Shown here piece after piece: positions 28,023 through 38,048 of a stretch of 64,000 bases of DNA. The stretch lies in the NCBI RefSeq assembly GCF_003428885.1, contig NZ_QQRU01000004.1, forward strand, positions 124,001 to 188,000, given 5' to 3'. Under the pieces are notes generated by a model that worked only from the letters and a program-made list of their open reading frames with translations, was not told the DNA's origin and searched no databases. The stretch comes from Streptococcus sp. LQJ-218. Its GTDB lineage: Bacteria > Bacillota > Bacilli > Lactobacillales > Streptococcaceae. Each line of letters opens with the position of its first letter. The stretch's first letter is position 1. The position numbers and the translations under genes were made by a program.

Positions 28023-28762
28023 TAGACGTTTAAGACCTTGTCCAAGAACTCTTTCAGACGTGGGTGTTGTGGGTTGTCAAAGATTTGGTCAGGTGTGCCG
28101 TCTTCAAGGAATTCACCGTCCGCAGTAAAGATAACCCGGTTGGCAACCTGACGGGCAAATCCCATCTCATGGGTTACGATAATCATGGTCATACCTTGCT
28201 CGGCCAATTCCTTCATAACGTTTAGTACGTCTCCGACCATCTCAGGGTCAAGGGCAGAAGTTGGTTCATCAAAGAGCATGATGTCTGGATTCATTGCTAG
28301 TCCACGTGCGATGGCCACACGTTGTTTTTGTCCCCCTGATAGGCTATCTGGGTTAGCATTAGCTTTATCTGCTAGACCAACCTTGTCAAGCAGCTCCATT
28401 CCCAATTTCTCAGCTTCTTCCTTAGTCATCAACTTGTGCTCAATGGGAGCAAAGGTGATGTTGTCCAACACGGACATGTGTGGGAAGAGGTTGAAGTGTT
28501 GGAACACCATTCCGATATTTTCACGGACGTGGTCAACGTTGGTTGTTTTTTCAGTTAAGTCATAGCCGTTCACGGTGATGTGACCGCTCGTAACTTCTTC
28601 TAGAAGATTGAGGCTACGAAGGAAGGTTGACTTACCAGAACCTGAAGGACCGATGATACAAACAACATCTCCTTCATAGAACTTAGTTGTAATTCCCTTT
28701 AAAACCTCGTTTTTTCCATAATACTTATGTAAATCATTTACATCAATTTTTAATTTTGCCAT
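28022..28762 (-). CDS. glnQ: Glutamine/polar amino acid ABC transporter ATPase
   Basis: The 246-residue ABC ATPase of a polar amino acid importer has Walker [10 protein letters not shown] (near residue 39), Q-loop, signature LSGGQKQR, Walker [15 protein letters not shown] and the switch histidine [10 protein letters not shown]. Pairs with the fused binding protein-permease encoded upstream; the two genes share one base at 28762. The gene ends right at a BOX remnant. Confidence 0.94.
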   Translation of the reverse strand: MAKLKIDVNDLHKYYGKNEVLKGITTKFYEGDVVCIIGPSGSGKSTFLRSLNLLEEVTSGHITVNGYDLTEKTTNVDHVRENIGMVFQHFNLFPHMSVLDNITFAPIEHKLMTKEEAEKLGMELLDKVGLADKANANPDSLSGGQKQRVAIARGLAMNPDIMLFDEPTSALDPEMVGDVLNVMKELAEQGMTMIIVTHEMGFARQVANRVIFTADGEFLEDGTPDQIFDNPQHPRLKEFLDKVLNV

Positions 28763-30927
28763 TAACGAATCCTCTTTTCTAAGCGTTTCGCTAGTCTAGT
28801 CAAAAGTGTGATAATTACAAGATAGAAGATTGCAAGGATTGCATACATCTTGAAACTTTGGTAGTTACGCGCGATGATAATCTTACCAGTTTGGAAGAGT
28901 TCAACTAAACCAATAGCAGATACGATGGTTGTATCTTTAAGTGCGATAACGAATTGATTAACAAAGTTTGGCAACATCAATTTAGTTGCTTGTGGCAAGA
29001 TAATCTTACGCATGGTTTTTCCATAAGAGATACCCAAGCTTCGGCTGGCTTCCATTTGCCCAACTGGAACGGCCTGAATACCACCACGCACGATTTCAGC
29101 GATATAAGCCGCTGCATTGAGTGAGAGGGCAATAGTACCAGCTACGAAGTCGTTAATTGGACTTTGTTGGCCTGTGATAGACTCGATGAAGTTTGGAATT
29201 CCCCAGAAGATGAAGGCTGCAAGAATCATCAAAGGAATACCACGGATAACGTCAACGAAAATCTCAGAGATCACACGAAGAGATTTGTAGGGGCTAACGC
29301 TAAACATACCGAAGATAATCCCGATAACAGTGGCAATAGCAAATGAGATAAGAGCTAGAGCAAGAGTGATACCAAGCCCGCTAAGGAGTTGTTTGTAGTT
29401 GTTTTGAAGCAAGCCCCAGATAGTTGTCTCATCTACAGTGCTTGTTGAAGTAGTAGAAGATTCGCTAGCTAGGTATTTATCAAGAATCTTTTGGAATTCC
29501 CCGTTTGCTTTAAGGTTTGCAAGTCCGTTATTGAACATTTCAATCAATTCTGGATTTGCTCCTTTTTTAACAGCAAAGGCTGTTTCACCGATTGGAGTTC
29601 CAGCGATTGGAGTTTTCAATTTTTGGCCTTGACTGATAGAATATTTGAGAACAGGCTCATCATCCATAACGGCATCAATGGCTCCAGTATTTAAACTGTC
29701 ATACATTGAAGAACCATCAGCAAAGGTTTTGATTTTGTAGCCGTATTTGCTTTGATTTTCTGTTAGGAAGGTTTGAGAAGCAGTTCCGTTTTTAACACCA
29801 ACTGTCTTCCCTTTCAAATCTTCATAAGAAGCAATGGTGCTTGATTCTTTGACACCAAGGATAGTATTAGCAGTGTAGTATGATTCTGAGAAATCAAAAG
29901 TTGCTTTACGAGCATCTGTGACAGACATACCAGAAATGATACCATCAGCTTGACCGGCTTGGACAGCACTGATAGCGGCATCGAAACCAGGATTGGTAAT
30001 TTCAATTTCAAAACCTTGGTCTTTAGCGATGGCCTTAATCAAGTCCATATCAATACCAGTAAATTGGTTGCTTGAGTTTTGGAACACAAAAGGTGCAAAA
30101 GAAGAATCACTTGCAATGATGTATTTAGCTTTAACAGGAGTTGCTTTTAGACCAGCTGTAGTCGTTGTAGTTGGTACTGCTGCAGATGATGAAGCAGTCC
30201 ATTTCTTGATGATTTTATCAAGACTACCATCTTTTTTCATTTCAGCTAAGGCTTGGTTAAATTCAGTAACCAGGTGCTCGTATTTACTTCCTTTTTTCAC
30301 ACCGAAAGCAAAACTCCCTACAGCTTCCCCATCCATTTCAATATGGAGGTCTTGACCTTGGTTGATGGCATATTCGATAACAGGTTTGTCATCTATCATG
30401 GCATCAATGGCACCAGCACTCAAGCTGTTGTTCATCAAATCACCAGTGTCAAATGTTTTAATGCTAAAGCCGTATTTATCTTTGATTGTTTCAAGAAAAC
30501 GTTGAGCGGCTGTTCCATTTTTAGCACCAACAGTTTTACCTTTTAATTGATCATACTGACTAATCTTGTGTGACTTTGTAGTTGCAATGACAACTTTTGT
30601 ATCATAGTAAGTATCAGACATGGTGAAAACTTTTTCACGTTCTGCAGTTTTTGTCATTCCTGCCATGATGGCATCTGCTTGACCAGCTTGAACTGCATTT
30701 ACTGCTGCGTCAAATCCAGGATAGGACATCTGAATGTTCCATCCTTTAATCTCAGCGACTTTGTTGATAATGTCAACATCAATTCCTTTATATGTTTGAT
30801 CTAAATCTTTAAACTCAAAAGGTGCATAAGCGGTATCAGAAACAATCTTAATTGTCTCAGCTTTCGCAATACCTAATGAGAAAATTGGGAATAAAATTAG
30901 CAAAAATGCTAGAAATTTTTTCTTCAT
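28762..30927 (-). CDS. glnP: Glutamine ABC transporter, two substrate-binding domains fused to permease
   Basis: The 721-residue fusion has a signal/anchor sequence (residues 1-24), substrate-binding domain 1 (about 25-250), substrate-binding domain 2 (about 268-490), then a five-helix HisM-type permease (about 505-715) with the EAA loop ([19 protein letters not shown]). The two binding domains are clear duplicates: [24 protein letters not shown] and [15 protein letters not shown] repeat. The architecture equals lactococcal GlnPQ, which imports glutamine, glutamate and asparagine. A GlnR-type site lies upstream, linking expression to nitrogen status. Confidence 0.94.
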   Translation of the reverse strand: MKKKFLAFLLILFPIFSLGIAKAETIKIVSDTAYAPFEFKDLDQTYKGIDVDIINKVAEIKGWNIQMSYPGFDAAVNAVQAGQADAIMAGMTKTAEREKVFTMSDTYYDTKVVIATTKSHKISQYDQLKGKTVGAKNGTAAQRFLETIKDKYGFSIKTFDTGDLMNNSLSAGAIDAMIDDKPVIEYAINQGQDLHIEMDGEAVGSFAFGVKKGSKYEHLVTEFNQALAEMKKDGSLDKIIKKWTASSSAAVPTTTTTAGLKATPVKAKYIIASDSSFAPFVFQNSSNQFTGIDMDLIKAIAKDQGFEIEITNPGFDAAISAVQAGQADGIISGMSVTDARKATFDFSESYYTANTILGVKESSTIASYEDLKGKTVGVKNGTASQTFLTENQSKYGYKIKTFADGSSMYDSLNTGAIDAVMDDEPVLKYSISQGQKLKTPIAGTPIGETAFAVKKGANPELIEMFNNGLANLKANGEFQKILDKYLASESSTTSTSTVDETTIWGLLQNNYKQLLSGLGITLALALISFAIATVIGIIFGMFSVSPYKSLRVISEIFVDVIRGIPLMILAAFIFWGIPNFIESITGQQSPINDFVAGTIALSLNAAAYIAEIVRGGIQAVPVGQMEASRSLGISYGKTMRKIILPQATKLMLPNFVNQFVIALKDTTIVSAIGLVELFQTGKIIIARNYQSFKMYAILAIFYLVIITLLTRLAKRLEKRIR

Positions 30928-30956
30928 TTTTAGTCTCCTTTTCCGAATATTTTCCC

Positions 30957-30985
30957 ATTATATCAGAAAAAACTAAAAAATGCAA
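30957..30985 (-). promoter_or_regulatory. Promoter of glnP
   Basis: On the minus strand TTGCAT (30985-30980), 17-bp spacer, TATAAT (30962-30957) with an upstream TGA extended element. Confidence 0.78.
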
Positions 30986-31000
30986 ATCTAGGGACTTTTA

Positions 31001-31017
31001 TGTTAGAAAACATAACA
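31001..31017 (-). promoter_or_regulatory. GlnR operator
   Basis: TGTTAGAAAACATAACA fits the GlnR consensus TGTNA-N7-TNACA exactly and lies 15 bp upstream of the glnP -35 box. It is also 21 bp upstream of the -35 of the divergent CPBP gene. Confidence 0.85.
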
Positions 31018-31038
31018 TGGAAACCATTTATTTCTTTC

Positions 31039-31066
31039 TTGAACTGCTTCCACAAAGTGCTATAAT
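31039..31066 (+). promoter_or_regulatory. Promoter for the CPBP protease gene
   Basis: TTGAAC at 31039-31044, 16-bp spacer, TATAAT at 31061-31066 with TGC in front (extended -10). It fixes the translation start downstream of 31066. Confidence 0.8.
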
Positions 31067-31100
31067 AATAGTACATAATAGAAGAAAAGAGGACAGGGAT

Positions 31101-32054
31101 TTGAAGAACAAAAGAATATTTAAAGACTTCCAAGCTTCAAAAATGAGTTTAAACATTTACACAAGCCCCTTGATAGCCCTTGTTTTTGTCTTCATAGGAG
31201 AGTTTGTGGCTTTTACTCTGTATGGTATTAGTTTGCTAGCTCTTATCGGACTTGCTAGGAATTTTGGAGAGGCTGGTCAAGCTTTTGCTACCTACTTGCA
31301 AACCTTGCAGCAGAGCTTGACGGATAAATCAAGTGACTTTCATTTAATTTTAGATTTACTGGCCTTTGGTTTTATACTCACCACTGTGTTCAGATGGACA
31401 AAAAAAGTTGAAAAAAGACCTATTCGAACCTTGGGATTCTATAGAGAAAATTTCCTCAGCAGTCTTCTGAAAGGATTTGGGCTAGGTCTGACACTTTTTC
31501 TTCTGACTTTGTTAGGTTTAGTAGCCTTAGGGCAATATCGTTTGGAGTCCATTCATTTGAATCCTTATTCGCTTACCTTTGTTGTCTTTACTATCCCATT
31601 TTGGATATTACAGGGGACAACAGAAGAAGTGGTGGCCCGTGCTTGGCTCCTTCCTCAATTGGCCTCAAGAACCAATCTAAAACTTGCTGTTCTTATATCT
31701 AGCCTATTGTTTACTCTACTTCATATGGGGAATTCGGGCCTCACTCCTCTATCTCTAGTGAATCTCTTTTTATTCGGAGTTGCCATGGCTCTTTACCTTC
31801 TCAAAACTGATACAGTTTGGGGTGTTGCAGGTATTCATGGAGCCTGGAATTTTGCTCAAGGAAATCTCTTTGGGATTTTAGTTAGTGGTCAGCAGTCAGG
31901 AACGTCTCTGATGACCTTTTTACCACAAGGCAATCAAGATTGGCTATCAGGTGGGTCGTTTGGGATTGAAGGTTCTATCATGACAAGTCTGGTCTTGTTA
32001 CTTTTGATTGTCTATCTCAATCATCAATTAAAGAAAGAAAATGAAAGGATGTGA
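31101..32054 (+). CDS. CPBP-family intramembrane protease/immunity-like protein
   Basis: The 317-residue membrane protein has about eight hydrophobic segments and the CPBP (Abi/CAAX protease) motifs: TEEVVARAWLLPQL with the EExxxR glutamates, LLHMGNSG with the histidine, and GIHGAWNFAQGN. Family members process prenylated proteins or confer bacteriocin immunity; here neither partner is visible. The open frame extends upstream to 30852, but the promoter at 31039-31066 shows the true start is later; TTG 31101 has AAAGAGGA seven bases ahead. The ATG at 31143 is an alternative. Confidence 0.82.
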   Translation: MKNKRIFKDFQASKMSLNIYTSPLIALVFVFIGEFVAFTLYGISLLALIGLARNFGEAGQAFATYLQTLQQSLTDKSSDFHLILDLLAFGFILTTVFRWTKKVEKRPIRTLGFYRENFLSSLLKGFGLGLTLFLLTLLGLVALGQYRLESIHLNPYSLTFVVFTIPFWILQGTTEEVVARAWLLPQLASRTNLKLAVLISSLLFTLLHMGNSGLTPLSLVNLFLFGVAMALYLLKTDTVWGVAGIHGAWNFAQGNLFGILVSGQQSGTSLMTFLPQGNQDWLSGGSFGIEGSIMTSLVLLLLIVYLNHQLKKENERM

Positions 32055-32073
32055 CTTCGGTCCGTCCTTTTCT
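32044..32073 (+). terminator. Terminator overlapping the end of the CPBP gene
   Basis: AAAGGA...GAC-TTCG-GTC...TCCTTTTCTT: a stem closed by a stable C(TTCG)G tetraloop, beginning inside the last codons of the gene. Confidence 0.65.
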
Positions 32074-32093
32074 TCGTGAAAATGCTACAAGTA

Positions 32094-32102
32094 TGCTAAA
32101 AT
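32094..32102 (+). promoter_or_regulatory. Extended -10 promoter for uvrB
   Basis: TGCTAAAAT with TAAAAT at 32097-32102, 28 bp before the uvrB ATG. Confidence 0.65.
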
Positions 32103-32130
32103 AGGAATAGTACATCGAGGGAGGAATCTT

Positions 32131-34119
32131 ATGATTAATCGCATTACAGATAATCAATTTAAACTAGTATCAAAATACCAACCATCAGGCGACCAACCCC
32201 AAGCTATCGAGCAATTGGTTGATAATATCGAGGGTGGAGAAAAAGCTCAGATTCTAATGGGAGCGACAGGTACTGGGAAGACTTATACCATGAGTCAGGT
32301 CATTTCCAAAGTCAATAAACCAACTCTGGTCATTGCTCACAATAAGACTCTGGCAGGTCAGCTCTATGGGGAGTTTAAGGAATTTTTCCCTGAAAATGCT
32401 GTTGAGTATTTTGTTTCCTACTATGACTATTATCAACCAGAGGCCTATGTGCCTTCTAGCGATACCTATATTGAGAAAGATAGTTCTGTCAATGACGAGA
32501 TTGACAAACTTCGTCACTCAGCGACTTCAGCCCTTCTGGAACGTAATGATGTTATTGTAGTGGCCTCAGTCTCTTGTATCTATGGTTTGGGTTCACCCAA
32601 GGAATATGCTGATAGTGTCGTTAGTCTTCGACCAGGTCTTGAGATTTCTCGAGATAAACTGCTCAATGATTTGGTGGACATTCAGTTCGAACGCAATGAC
32701 ATTGATTTTCAGCGTGGAAGATTCCGTGTTCGGGGAGATGTGGTCGAGATTTTCCCAGCTTCCCGTGATGAACATGCTTTTCGAGTGGAGTTCTTTGGTG
32801 ATGAGATTGACCGTATTCGTGAAGTTGAGGCTCTGACAGGTCAGGTATTGGGAGAAGTGGATCATTTAGCGATTTTCCCAGCGACTCACTTTGTGACTAA
32901 TGACGACCACATGGAATTTGCGATTGCCAAGATTCAGGCCGAGTTGGAAGAGCAACTAGCTGTCTTTGAGAAGGAAGGTAAACTGCTTGAAGCCCAGCGC
33001 TTGAAACAACGGACAGAGTACGATATCGAAATGCTGCGTGAGATGGGCTATACCAACGGGGTCGAGAACTATTCACGTCACATGGATGGACGGAGTGAGG
33101 GGGAGCCTCCTTATACGCTTCTCGATTTCTTCCCAGATGATTTCTTGATCATGATTGACGAGAGTCACATGACTATGGGACAAATCAAGGGTATGTACAA
33201 TGGAGACCGTTCGCGTAAGGAAATGCTGGTAAATTATGGTTTCCGTTTGCCATCAGCTTTGGACAATCGACCTCTTCGTCGGGAGGAGTTTGAAAGCCAT
33301 GTGCATCAGATTGTTTACGTTTCAGCGACACCAGGCGATTACGAAAATGAACAGACTGAGACAGTAATTGAGCAAATCATTCGACCAACAGGTCTTTTGG
33401 ATCCTGAGGTGGAAGTTCGTCCGACTATGGGACAGATTGATGATCTTTTGGGTGAAATCAATGCCCGTGTTGAAAAGAACGAACGGACATTTATTACAAC
33501 CTTGACCAAGAAAATGGCTGAAGACTTGACTGACTACTTCAAAGAAATGGGTATCAAGGTCAAATACATGCACTCGGATATCAAGACTTTAGAGCGAACA
33601 GAGATTATCCGTGACCTGCGTTTAGGAGTCTTTGATGTTTTGGTCGGAATCAACCTCCTCCGTGAAGGGATTGACGTTCCCGAAGTGAGTCTCGTAGCGA
33701 TTCTCGATGCTGACAAGGAAGGATTCCTTCGTAACGAACGTGGTTTAATCCAGACCATTGGACGTGCTGCTCGTAATAGCGAAGGGCATGTCATCATGTA
33801 TGCGGACACGATGACTCAATCTATGCAACGTGCCATCGATGAAACGGCCCGCCGTCGGAAAATCCAGATGGCCTATAATGAAGAACACGGTATCGTACCT
33901 CAGACAATCAAGAAAGAAATCCGTGACCTGATCGCTGTAACTAAGGCAGTTGCTAAGGAAGAAGACAAAGAAGTTGACATCAATAGCCTCAACAAACAAG
34001 AGCGCAAAGAACTGGTCAAGAAACTGGAAAAACAAATGCAAGAAGCTGTCGAAGTGCTTGACTTTGAACTAGCAGCTCAGATTCGGGATATGATGTTGGA
34101 AGTCAAGGCGTTGGATTAG
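32131..34119 (+). CDS. uvrB: Excinuclease ABC subunit B
   Basis: DNA-damage verification helicase of nucleotide excision repair. The 662-residue protein has Walker [14 protein letters not shown] (near residue 43), the beta-hairpin region with [20 protein letters not shown] (about residues 92-111), DEXH-type [22 protein letters not shown] and a C-terminal UVR motif that binds UvrC. GGGAGGA precedes the ATG. Followed after 19 nt by the AT-rich DUF2971 gene, with no terminator between. Confidence 0.97.
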   Translation: MINRITDNQFKLVSKYQPSGDQPQAIEQLVDNIEGGEKAQILMGATGTGKTYTMSQVISKVNKPTLVIAHNKTLAGQLYGEFKEFFPENAVEYFVSYYDYYQPEAYVPSSDTYIEKDSSVNDEIDKLRHSATSALLERNDVIVVASVSCIYGLGSPKEYADSVVSLRPGLEISRDKLLNDLVDIQFERNDIDFQRGRFRVRGDVVEIFPASRDEHAFRVEFFGDEIDRIREVEALTGQVLGEVDHLAIFPATHFVTNDDHMEFAIAKIQAELEEQLAVFEKEGKLLEAQRLKQRTEYDIEMLREMGYTNGVENYSRHMDGRSEGEPPYTLLDFFPDDFLIMIDESHMTMGQIKGMYNGDRSRKEMLVNYGFRLPSALDNRPLRREEFESHVHQIVYVSATPGDYENEQTETVIEQIIRPTGLLDPEVEVRPTMGQIDDLLGEINARVEKNERTFITTLTKKMAEDLTDYFKEMGIKVKYMHSDIKTLERTEIIRDLRLGVFDVLVGINLLREGIDVPEVSLVAILDADKEGFLRNERGLIQTIGRAARNSEGHVIMYADTMTQSMQRAIDETARRRKIQMAYNEEHGIVPQTIKKEIRDLIAVTKAVAKEEDKEVDINSLNKQERKELVKKLEKQMQEAVEVLDFELAAQIRDMMLEVKALD

Positions 34120-34138
34120 GATTTTAGAAGGAGATAAA

Positions 34139-35980
34139 ATGGAAGAGTTAAATTATTTTACAGGTAAATTTAGTAAATCTGAATTAGAAGATCATTTTGA
34201 TTCTTTGAATGAAGAAAAACTGAAATCCGAACTTGAAAATTTTATAAATCAATATTTAAAATTATCTGAAGAAGAACAATTGAAATATGTTGAACCTGTT
34301 CTTGATGTTTGTAGAAGTTTTGAAGAGCAAATTGATAAAACTATCCAAAAAAATATTTTAGAATCCATAAATAAAACACTATCAAATAACTCACAAGTAT
34401 ATAGTTGGAGTGTATGCTTTAGGTATTTAGATTCTCTTTATTATTATTTATTTGAACCAAAAGAATATGAAGAATATTCTATATTGTTTGAAAATGAGAG
34501 TTATTTCTTTAAAATTATTGATTTAGTATTAAAAGATAATCTAGAGAATAGTAAAATGATTTATTCGGATTTGCTTTCAGTTTTTGTTCCACTATTTAGA
34601 CAGAAAAGTTTACCAGAAGAAAAAAGAAACTATTTTAAAAGTAAATTAGAACCGTTCATCAACTTTATATTTGAAAAATTTGAATTTGAAAATATTGATT
34701 TTGAAGATATTGATTTTGAATTTTCTATATATTGGTATCTTAGATTAGATGAGCTTGTTTCAATTTTTCAATTTGAGCACTTAAAGATAATAAATAAATA
34801 TTTTATTGAGAATCCACAAGCTGAAGATATTGGTGACTATCTAGATTTTGTATCAAGAAACTTTGATGACGTGATTGAAGATTCGATAGTAATTGTTCGA
34901 AAGATAGCAGAAGAAAATGATTCTGATATCATCCGAAACCGAGCTATTAAGTTAATTGAGAAGTATGATAATGATTACTTGAATAAGCAAAGTGATTCAG
35001 AATCTATCTCATCATTAGACGCTGAACAACTTTTAAAACAAGCAGATAAGATTATATACTATATACGTTATAAATTGACTGTTGATGCTGAAGAGTTAAA
35101 AGAAATTGGTTCCTTTGGACATTATACTAAGATTGACACATTAACAAATTTTCTTATAAAAGCAGACTGGAAAAATGAAAATAATTCTGAAACTCAACCT
35201 CCATTTTTACGACTTACTAATCTCAAGCAGTTAAATGACCCGATGGAAGGAAGAGTAATATATGATTATTTGGGTATGGATAATACTTTTTTTCAACAAT
35301 ACCAAACTTCTAATGTCTTTATATCTTCTCTAACTACAGTATCTGATAGCCTACCTATGTGGAAGGAGTATGCTGATTCCTCTCAAGGTGCATTTCTTGA
35401 ATATGATAAGACTTATCTTGAAGGCATTGTTGCACATAAATACATTGAGTTTGTTAAAGTTCATTATTTAGATTTAATGTCAGAGAATAAAGATGAAACA
35501 TATGTTGGTAAATTTCTTGATAAATTAAAACAGATTTTTGAAAAATTACAAGAGCTTAAAGCTGAAGAAGAATTAATAGGTTTTGCTGAGAAATTAAAGA
35601 AGATTTCTTACCTTTTTAAAGTTAAAGACTATGAGTATGAAATGGAGTATCGTATTTTAATTAATTTAGACGATACAGAGATACAAAATATTATTAATAG
35701 AGATGCTAATGACTCATCAAATGAGAAATACTTTAAGAAAGAAGAAATTGGGTTAGAAGTTTTTGATAAAGTTAACTATAATGATTTTAGAAAGTATATT
35801 GTATTAAGCCCGAAAGATTATGGCAGATATGATTTATTTGTATACATCAATCTGGCTCCTTTGAACTACTCAAAAGTCATTCTAGGTCCAAAGGTTACGG
35901 ATGCAGACTATATTGCTCCTTATCTTAAACTTGCTAATCCTGATATAGAGATAGAAAGTTCAAAAATCCCTTATCGTTAA
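34139..35980 (+). CDS. DUF2971-containing protein with long helical N-terminus
   Basis: The 613-residue protein is not recognised by function. Residues 1-290 are rich in E, D, L and F, probably helical. Residues about 315-600 match the DUF2971 pattern: FGHYTKIDTLTNFL, RLTNLKQLNDPMEG, VFISSLTTVSDSLPMWKEYADSSQGAFLE, and a later EMEYRILI segment. The gene is distinctly more AT-rich than uvrB or the NUDIX gene and is followed by a decayed coding remnant, both signs of acquisition. A GGAGA ribosome-binding site lies 5 nt ahead and it may be cotranscribed with uvrB. DUF2971 proteins are often seen in variable gene neighbourhoods; a defence role is only a guess. Confidence 0.75.
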   Translation: MEELNYFTGKFSKSELEDHFDSLNEEKLKSELENFINQYLKLSEEEQLKYVEPVLDVCRSFEEQIDKTIQKNILESINKTLSNNSQVYSWSVCFRYLDSLYYYLFEPKEYEEYSILFENESYFFKIIDLVLKDNLENSKMIYSDLLSVFVPLFRQKSLPEEKRNYFKSKLEPFINFIFEKFEFENIDFEDIDFEFSIYWYLRLDELVSIFQFEHLKIINKYFIENPQAEDIGDYLDFVSRNFDDVIEDSIVIVRKIAEENDSDIIRNRAIKLIEKYDNDYLNKQSDSESISSLDAEQLLKQADKIIYYIRYKLTVDAEELKEIGSFGHYTKIDTLTNFLIKADWKNENNSETQPPFLRLTNLKQLNDPMEGRVIYDYLGMDNTFFQQYQTSNVFISSLTTVSDSLPMWKEYADSSQGAFLEYDKTYLEGIVAHKYIEFVKVHYLDLMSENKDETYVGKFLDKLKQIFEKLQELKAEEELIGFAEKLKKISYLFKVKDYEYEMEYRILINLDDTEIQNIINRDANDSSNEKYFKKEEIGLEVFDKVNYNDFRKYIVLSPKDYGRYDLFVYINLAPLNYSKVILGPKVTDADYIAPYLKLANPDIEIESSKIPYR

Positions 35981-35991
35981 GTTGAGGATGA

Positions 35992-36329
35992 CATAAAGCA
36001 GAAAGTGGTTTGCAAGAGTTTATCAAGAGTGGAATAGATAATGCAAACTTAATTGGGCAATCTTTTATAAAACAAGAATCTTTAAATGGCGCTATCTCAT
36101 ATTTCAATTTATAAGCCCTTTTTTAACTATTCTTACATGGCTGTACCTATTCTTAGAATTGTCCGTTATACCCAATTCCTCTATTGCTATTAGTATAGCT
36201 TATCAAGTAGAGGGGCAAGAACTTATCATTGATAGAGGAGGTCTACATACTAGCTATTGTGAGTATCATGACTTAGTAAATTCCTTTATCATGAAGTCCG
36301 AAGTAAAATACAACGAAGATACATTTTAA
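35992..36329 (+). pseudogene. Decayed coding remnant between DUF2971 gene and NUDIX gene
   Basis: Two overlapping open frames without plausible starts: 35992-36114 (40 residues, ending SLNGAISYFNL) and 36042-36329 (95 residues, with the hydrophobic stretch LTILTWLYLFLEL, then IAYQVEGQELIIDRGGL). The second looks like the C-terminal part of a membrane-anchored protein. Neither is recognised. It accounts for the otherwise empty 370 bp here. Confidence 0.45.
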
Positions 36330-36352
36330 TAACTTAGAAAGCGAGCAAATCT

Positions 36353-36820
36353 ATGTCCCGTGCCCAAGCAACCATTTTAACCAACATCTGTCTAATCGAA
36401 GATCTAGAAAATAAGCGAGTAGTCATGCAATATCGCTCTCCTGAAACCAATCGCTGGTCAGGTTATGCCTTTCCTGGAGGTCATGTAGAAAATGGTGAGG
36501 CTTTTGCGGAGTCTGTCATTCGTGAAATCTACGAAGAAACAGGATTGACTATCCAAAATCCTCAACTTGTCGGCATTAAAAATTGGCCACTAGATACAGG
36601 TGGGCGCTATATTGTCATTTGTTATAAGGCGACTGAGTTCTCTGGTACCCTTCGCTCTTCAGATGAAGGAGAAGTTTCTTGGGTGCAAAAAGACCAGATT
36701 CCAAACTTGGATCTGGCCTATGATATGCTACCTCTGATGGAGATGATGGAAGCTCCAGACAAGTCTGAATTTTTCTACCGTCACCGTACAGAAGATGATT
36801 GGGAGAAGAAAATCTTCTAG
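36353..36820 (+). CDS. NUDIX hydrolase (MutT/YtkD-like)
   Basis: The 155-residue protein has a complete NUDIX box: GGHVENGEAFAESVIREIYE followed by ETGL (residues about 42-65). It hydrolyses a nucleoside diphosphate-X substrate, possibly oxidised dNTPs; the substrate cannot be read from sequence. The start is ATG 36353 with AGAAAGCGAG upstream. Its last four bases overlap the end of niaR on the opposite strand (convergent). Confidence 0.88.
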   Translation: MSRAQATILTNICLIEDLENKRVVMQYRSPETNRWSGYAFPGGHVENGEAFAESVIREIYEETGLTIQNPQLVGIKNWPLDTGGRYIVICYKATEFSGTLRSSDEGEVSWVQKDQIPNLDLAYDMLPLMEMMEAPDKSEFFYRHRTEDDWEKKIF

Positions 36821-37332
36821 TCTTTTACTAAATAACCGAGCTGATCCAAGGCCTCCTCGATATAGTGGAGGTCTTGTTGTGTTTCGGCTTCGACTAGGTG
36901 GTAATGAATGCCATCTGTCAATTCAGATAGAGGTCTAAAGCCAGAATGCTCAACTTGTTCTAGAAAATGCTGAACATCTCGGCGACAAGACAGTTTAAGC
37001 AAGGTTTCAATTTCTCCATAAACGGGATGGTCAATCAAAGTATTTTGAACACGCCCTCCATTATCTACGATAGCAAGGAGTTCCTGACCGATTTCTTCAA
37101 CTTCATGTTTCACTTTGAACAGTTTGTGAACATAAGGATTGGTATCAACTTGCTTATAGACGTAGCCACGATTGGTGGATAGGATAGGAGCCCCATCTGC
37201 TCGGAGAATAGCGATATCCTGTACAATGACTTGGCGCGTAACATGGAAGTGTTCAGCCAAACTTTGGCCATTGAGAGCTTTTGGTGCCTCTTTTAATAGT
37301 TTGAGCAGAGCTTGTTTGCGATCTTTTGTCAT
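36817..37332 (-). CDS. niaR: Niacin-responsive repressor NiaR
   Basis: The 171-residue regulator has an N-terminal HTH_11 winged helix (residues about 5-60) and a C-terminal 3H domain whose conserved histidines bind metal and niacin (H102 region IDHPVYGE, and GIHYHLVEAE). Represses niacin salvage genes when niacin is available. It lies 12 nt downstream of niaX on the same strand with AAGGAG before the ATG, so it is the second gene of a niaX-niaR unit and likely controls its own expression through the operator upstream of niaX. Confidence 0.9.
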   Translation of the reverse strand: MTKDRKQALLKLLKEAPKALNGQSLAEHFHVTRQVIVQDIAILRADGAPILSTNRGYVYKQVDTNPYVHKLFKVKHEVEEIGQELLAIVDNGGRVQNTLIDHPVYGEIETLLKLSCRRDVQHFLEQVEHSGFRPLSELTDGIHYHLVEAETQQDLHYIEEALDQLGYLVKD

Positions 37333-37344
37333 AGCTTCTCCTTT

Positions 37345-37872
37345 TTAACGGCGTTTTCGAAGCACTTTATAGACCGCTAGTGCTAATGTATAGTCTACCA
37401 TACTATGGATAATTGTACCAAATCCAACTAGCACAAATAGAACATAAAACATATTTTCAACGTTTGTCCCTGAAGTAGCATAAAAGATGATACAAGCTAA
37501 TACTTCAGCGATAGCATGAACAACACCCAAAACAAAGTTAAAAATCCAAGAAGATTTTGGTTTATCTAGGGTATCGGGGAATTTTTGTAGGTAAAGAGCT
37601 CCCAAAGTCCCAAAAAAGATATGGGAAAAAGCCCGAAAAACGATAACCATGGGATAGCCAGCCATCAAAAATCCAAAACTAGAGGCTAGGATGACAAAAA
37701 CAGCCATTAAGGGCGACAAGAACATGGCAATAAAAATAGCTATGTGGCTCCCCAAAGTGTAAGAAGCCGGTGGAATGACAATCTTAAAAGGCATAACAAT
37801 TGGAATCAAAATCGCAATAGCCGTTAATAGGGCAGTCATTGTCATAAATTGTGTCTTTTTCCGTGTATTCAT
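37345..37872 (-). CDS. niaX: Niacin ECF transporter substrate-binding component NiaX
   Basis: The 175-residue S-component has about six membrane helices and takes up niacin with the shared EcfA/EcfT module. The start is the ATG at 37872 (MNTRKKTQFMTMTALL), because AAAAAGGAG stands directly upstream; the frame is open 20 codons further but lacks a ribosome-binding site and would cover the operator. Context with niaR supports the niacin assignment. Confidence 0.88.
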   Translation of the reverse strand: MNTRKKTQFMTMTALLTAIAILIPIVMPFKIVIPPASYTLGSHIAIFIAMFLSPLMAVFVILASSFGFLMAGYPMVIVFRAFSHIFFGTLGALYLQKFPDTLDKPKSSWIFNFVLGVVHAIAEVLACIIFYATSGTNVENMFYVLFVLVGFGTIIHSMVDYTLALAVYKVLRKRR

Positions 37873-37887
37873 AAGAATCTCCTTTTT

Positions 37888-37904
37888 CTGTATATACACT
37901 AGTA
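37888..37904 (-). promoter_or_regulatory. NiaR operator upstream of niaX
   Basis: Minus-strand TACTAGTGTATATACAG agrees at all 17 positions with the first part of the pneumococcal NiaR operator as I recall it (TACWRGTGTMTWKACAS). It overlaps the likely -10 (TATACT) region and lies 16 bp before the start codon. Confidence 0.75.
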
Positions 37905-38007
37905 TAGTACAATAAACAAGATAATAAATCAAGGATTTACTTAGACGTATAAGTCATTTTTTAGTTAAAGGCTAGTAAACATTTCACTAAAAACACAAAA
38001 TACATCA

Positions 38008-38046
38008 AATAAAATCTCCACCTTCAAGTATGAAAGCGGAGATTGT
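38008..38046 (-). terminator. Terminator after the coaB-coaC-ECF unit
   Basis: Interrupted stem AATCTCC...TTCA/TGAA...GGAGATT with T-rich flanks on both strands; downstream end of the ECF gene. Confidence 0.65.
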
Positions 38047-38048
38047 TT

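Noticed and set aside
30852..31100. Upstream extension of the CPBP protein by 83 residues
   Set aside because: It would overlap the GlnR site and the CPBP promoter (31039-31066) and the start of glnP on the other strand.
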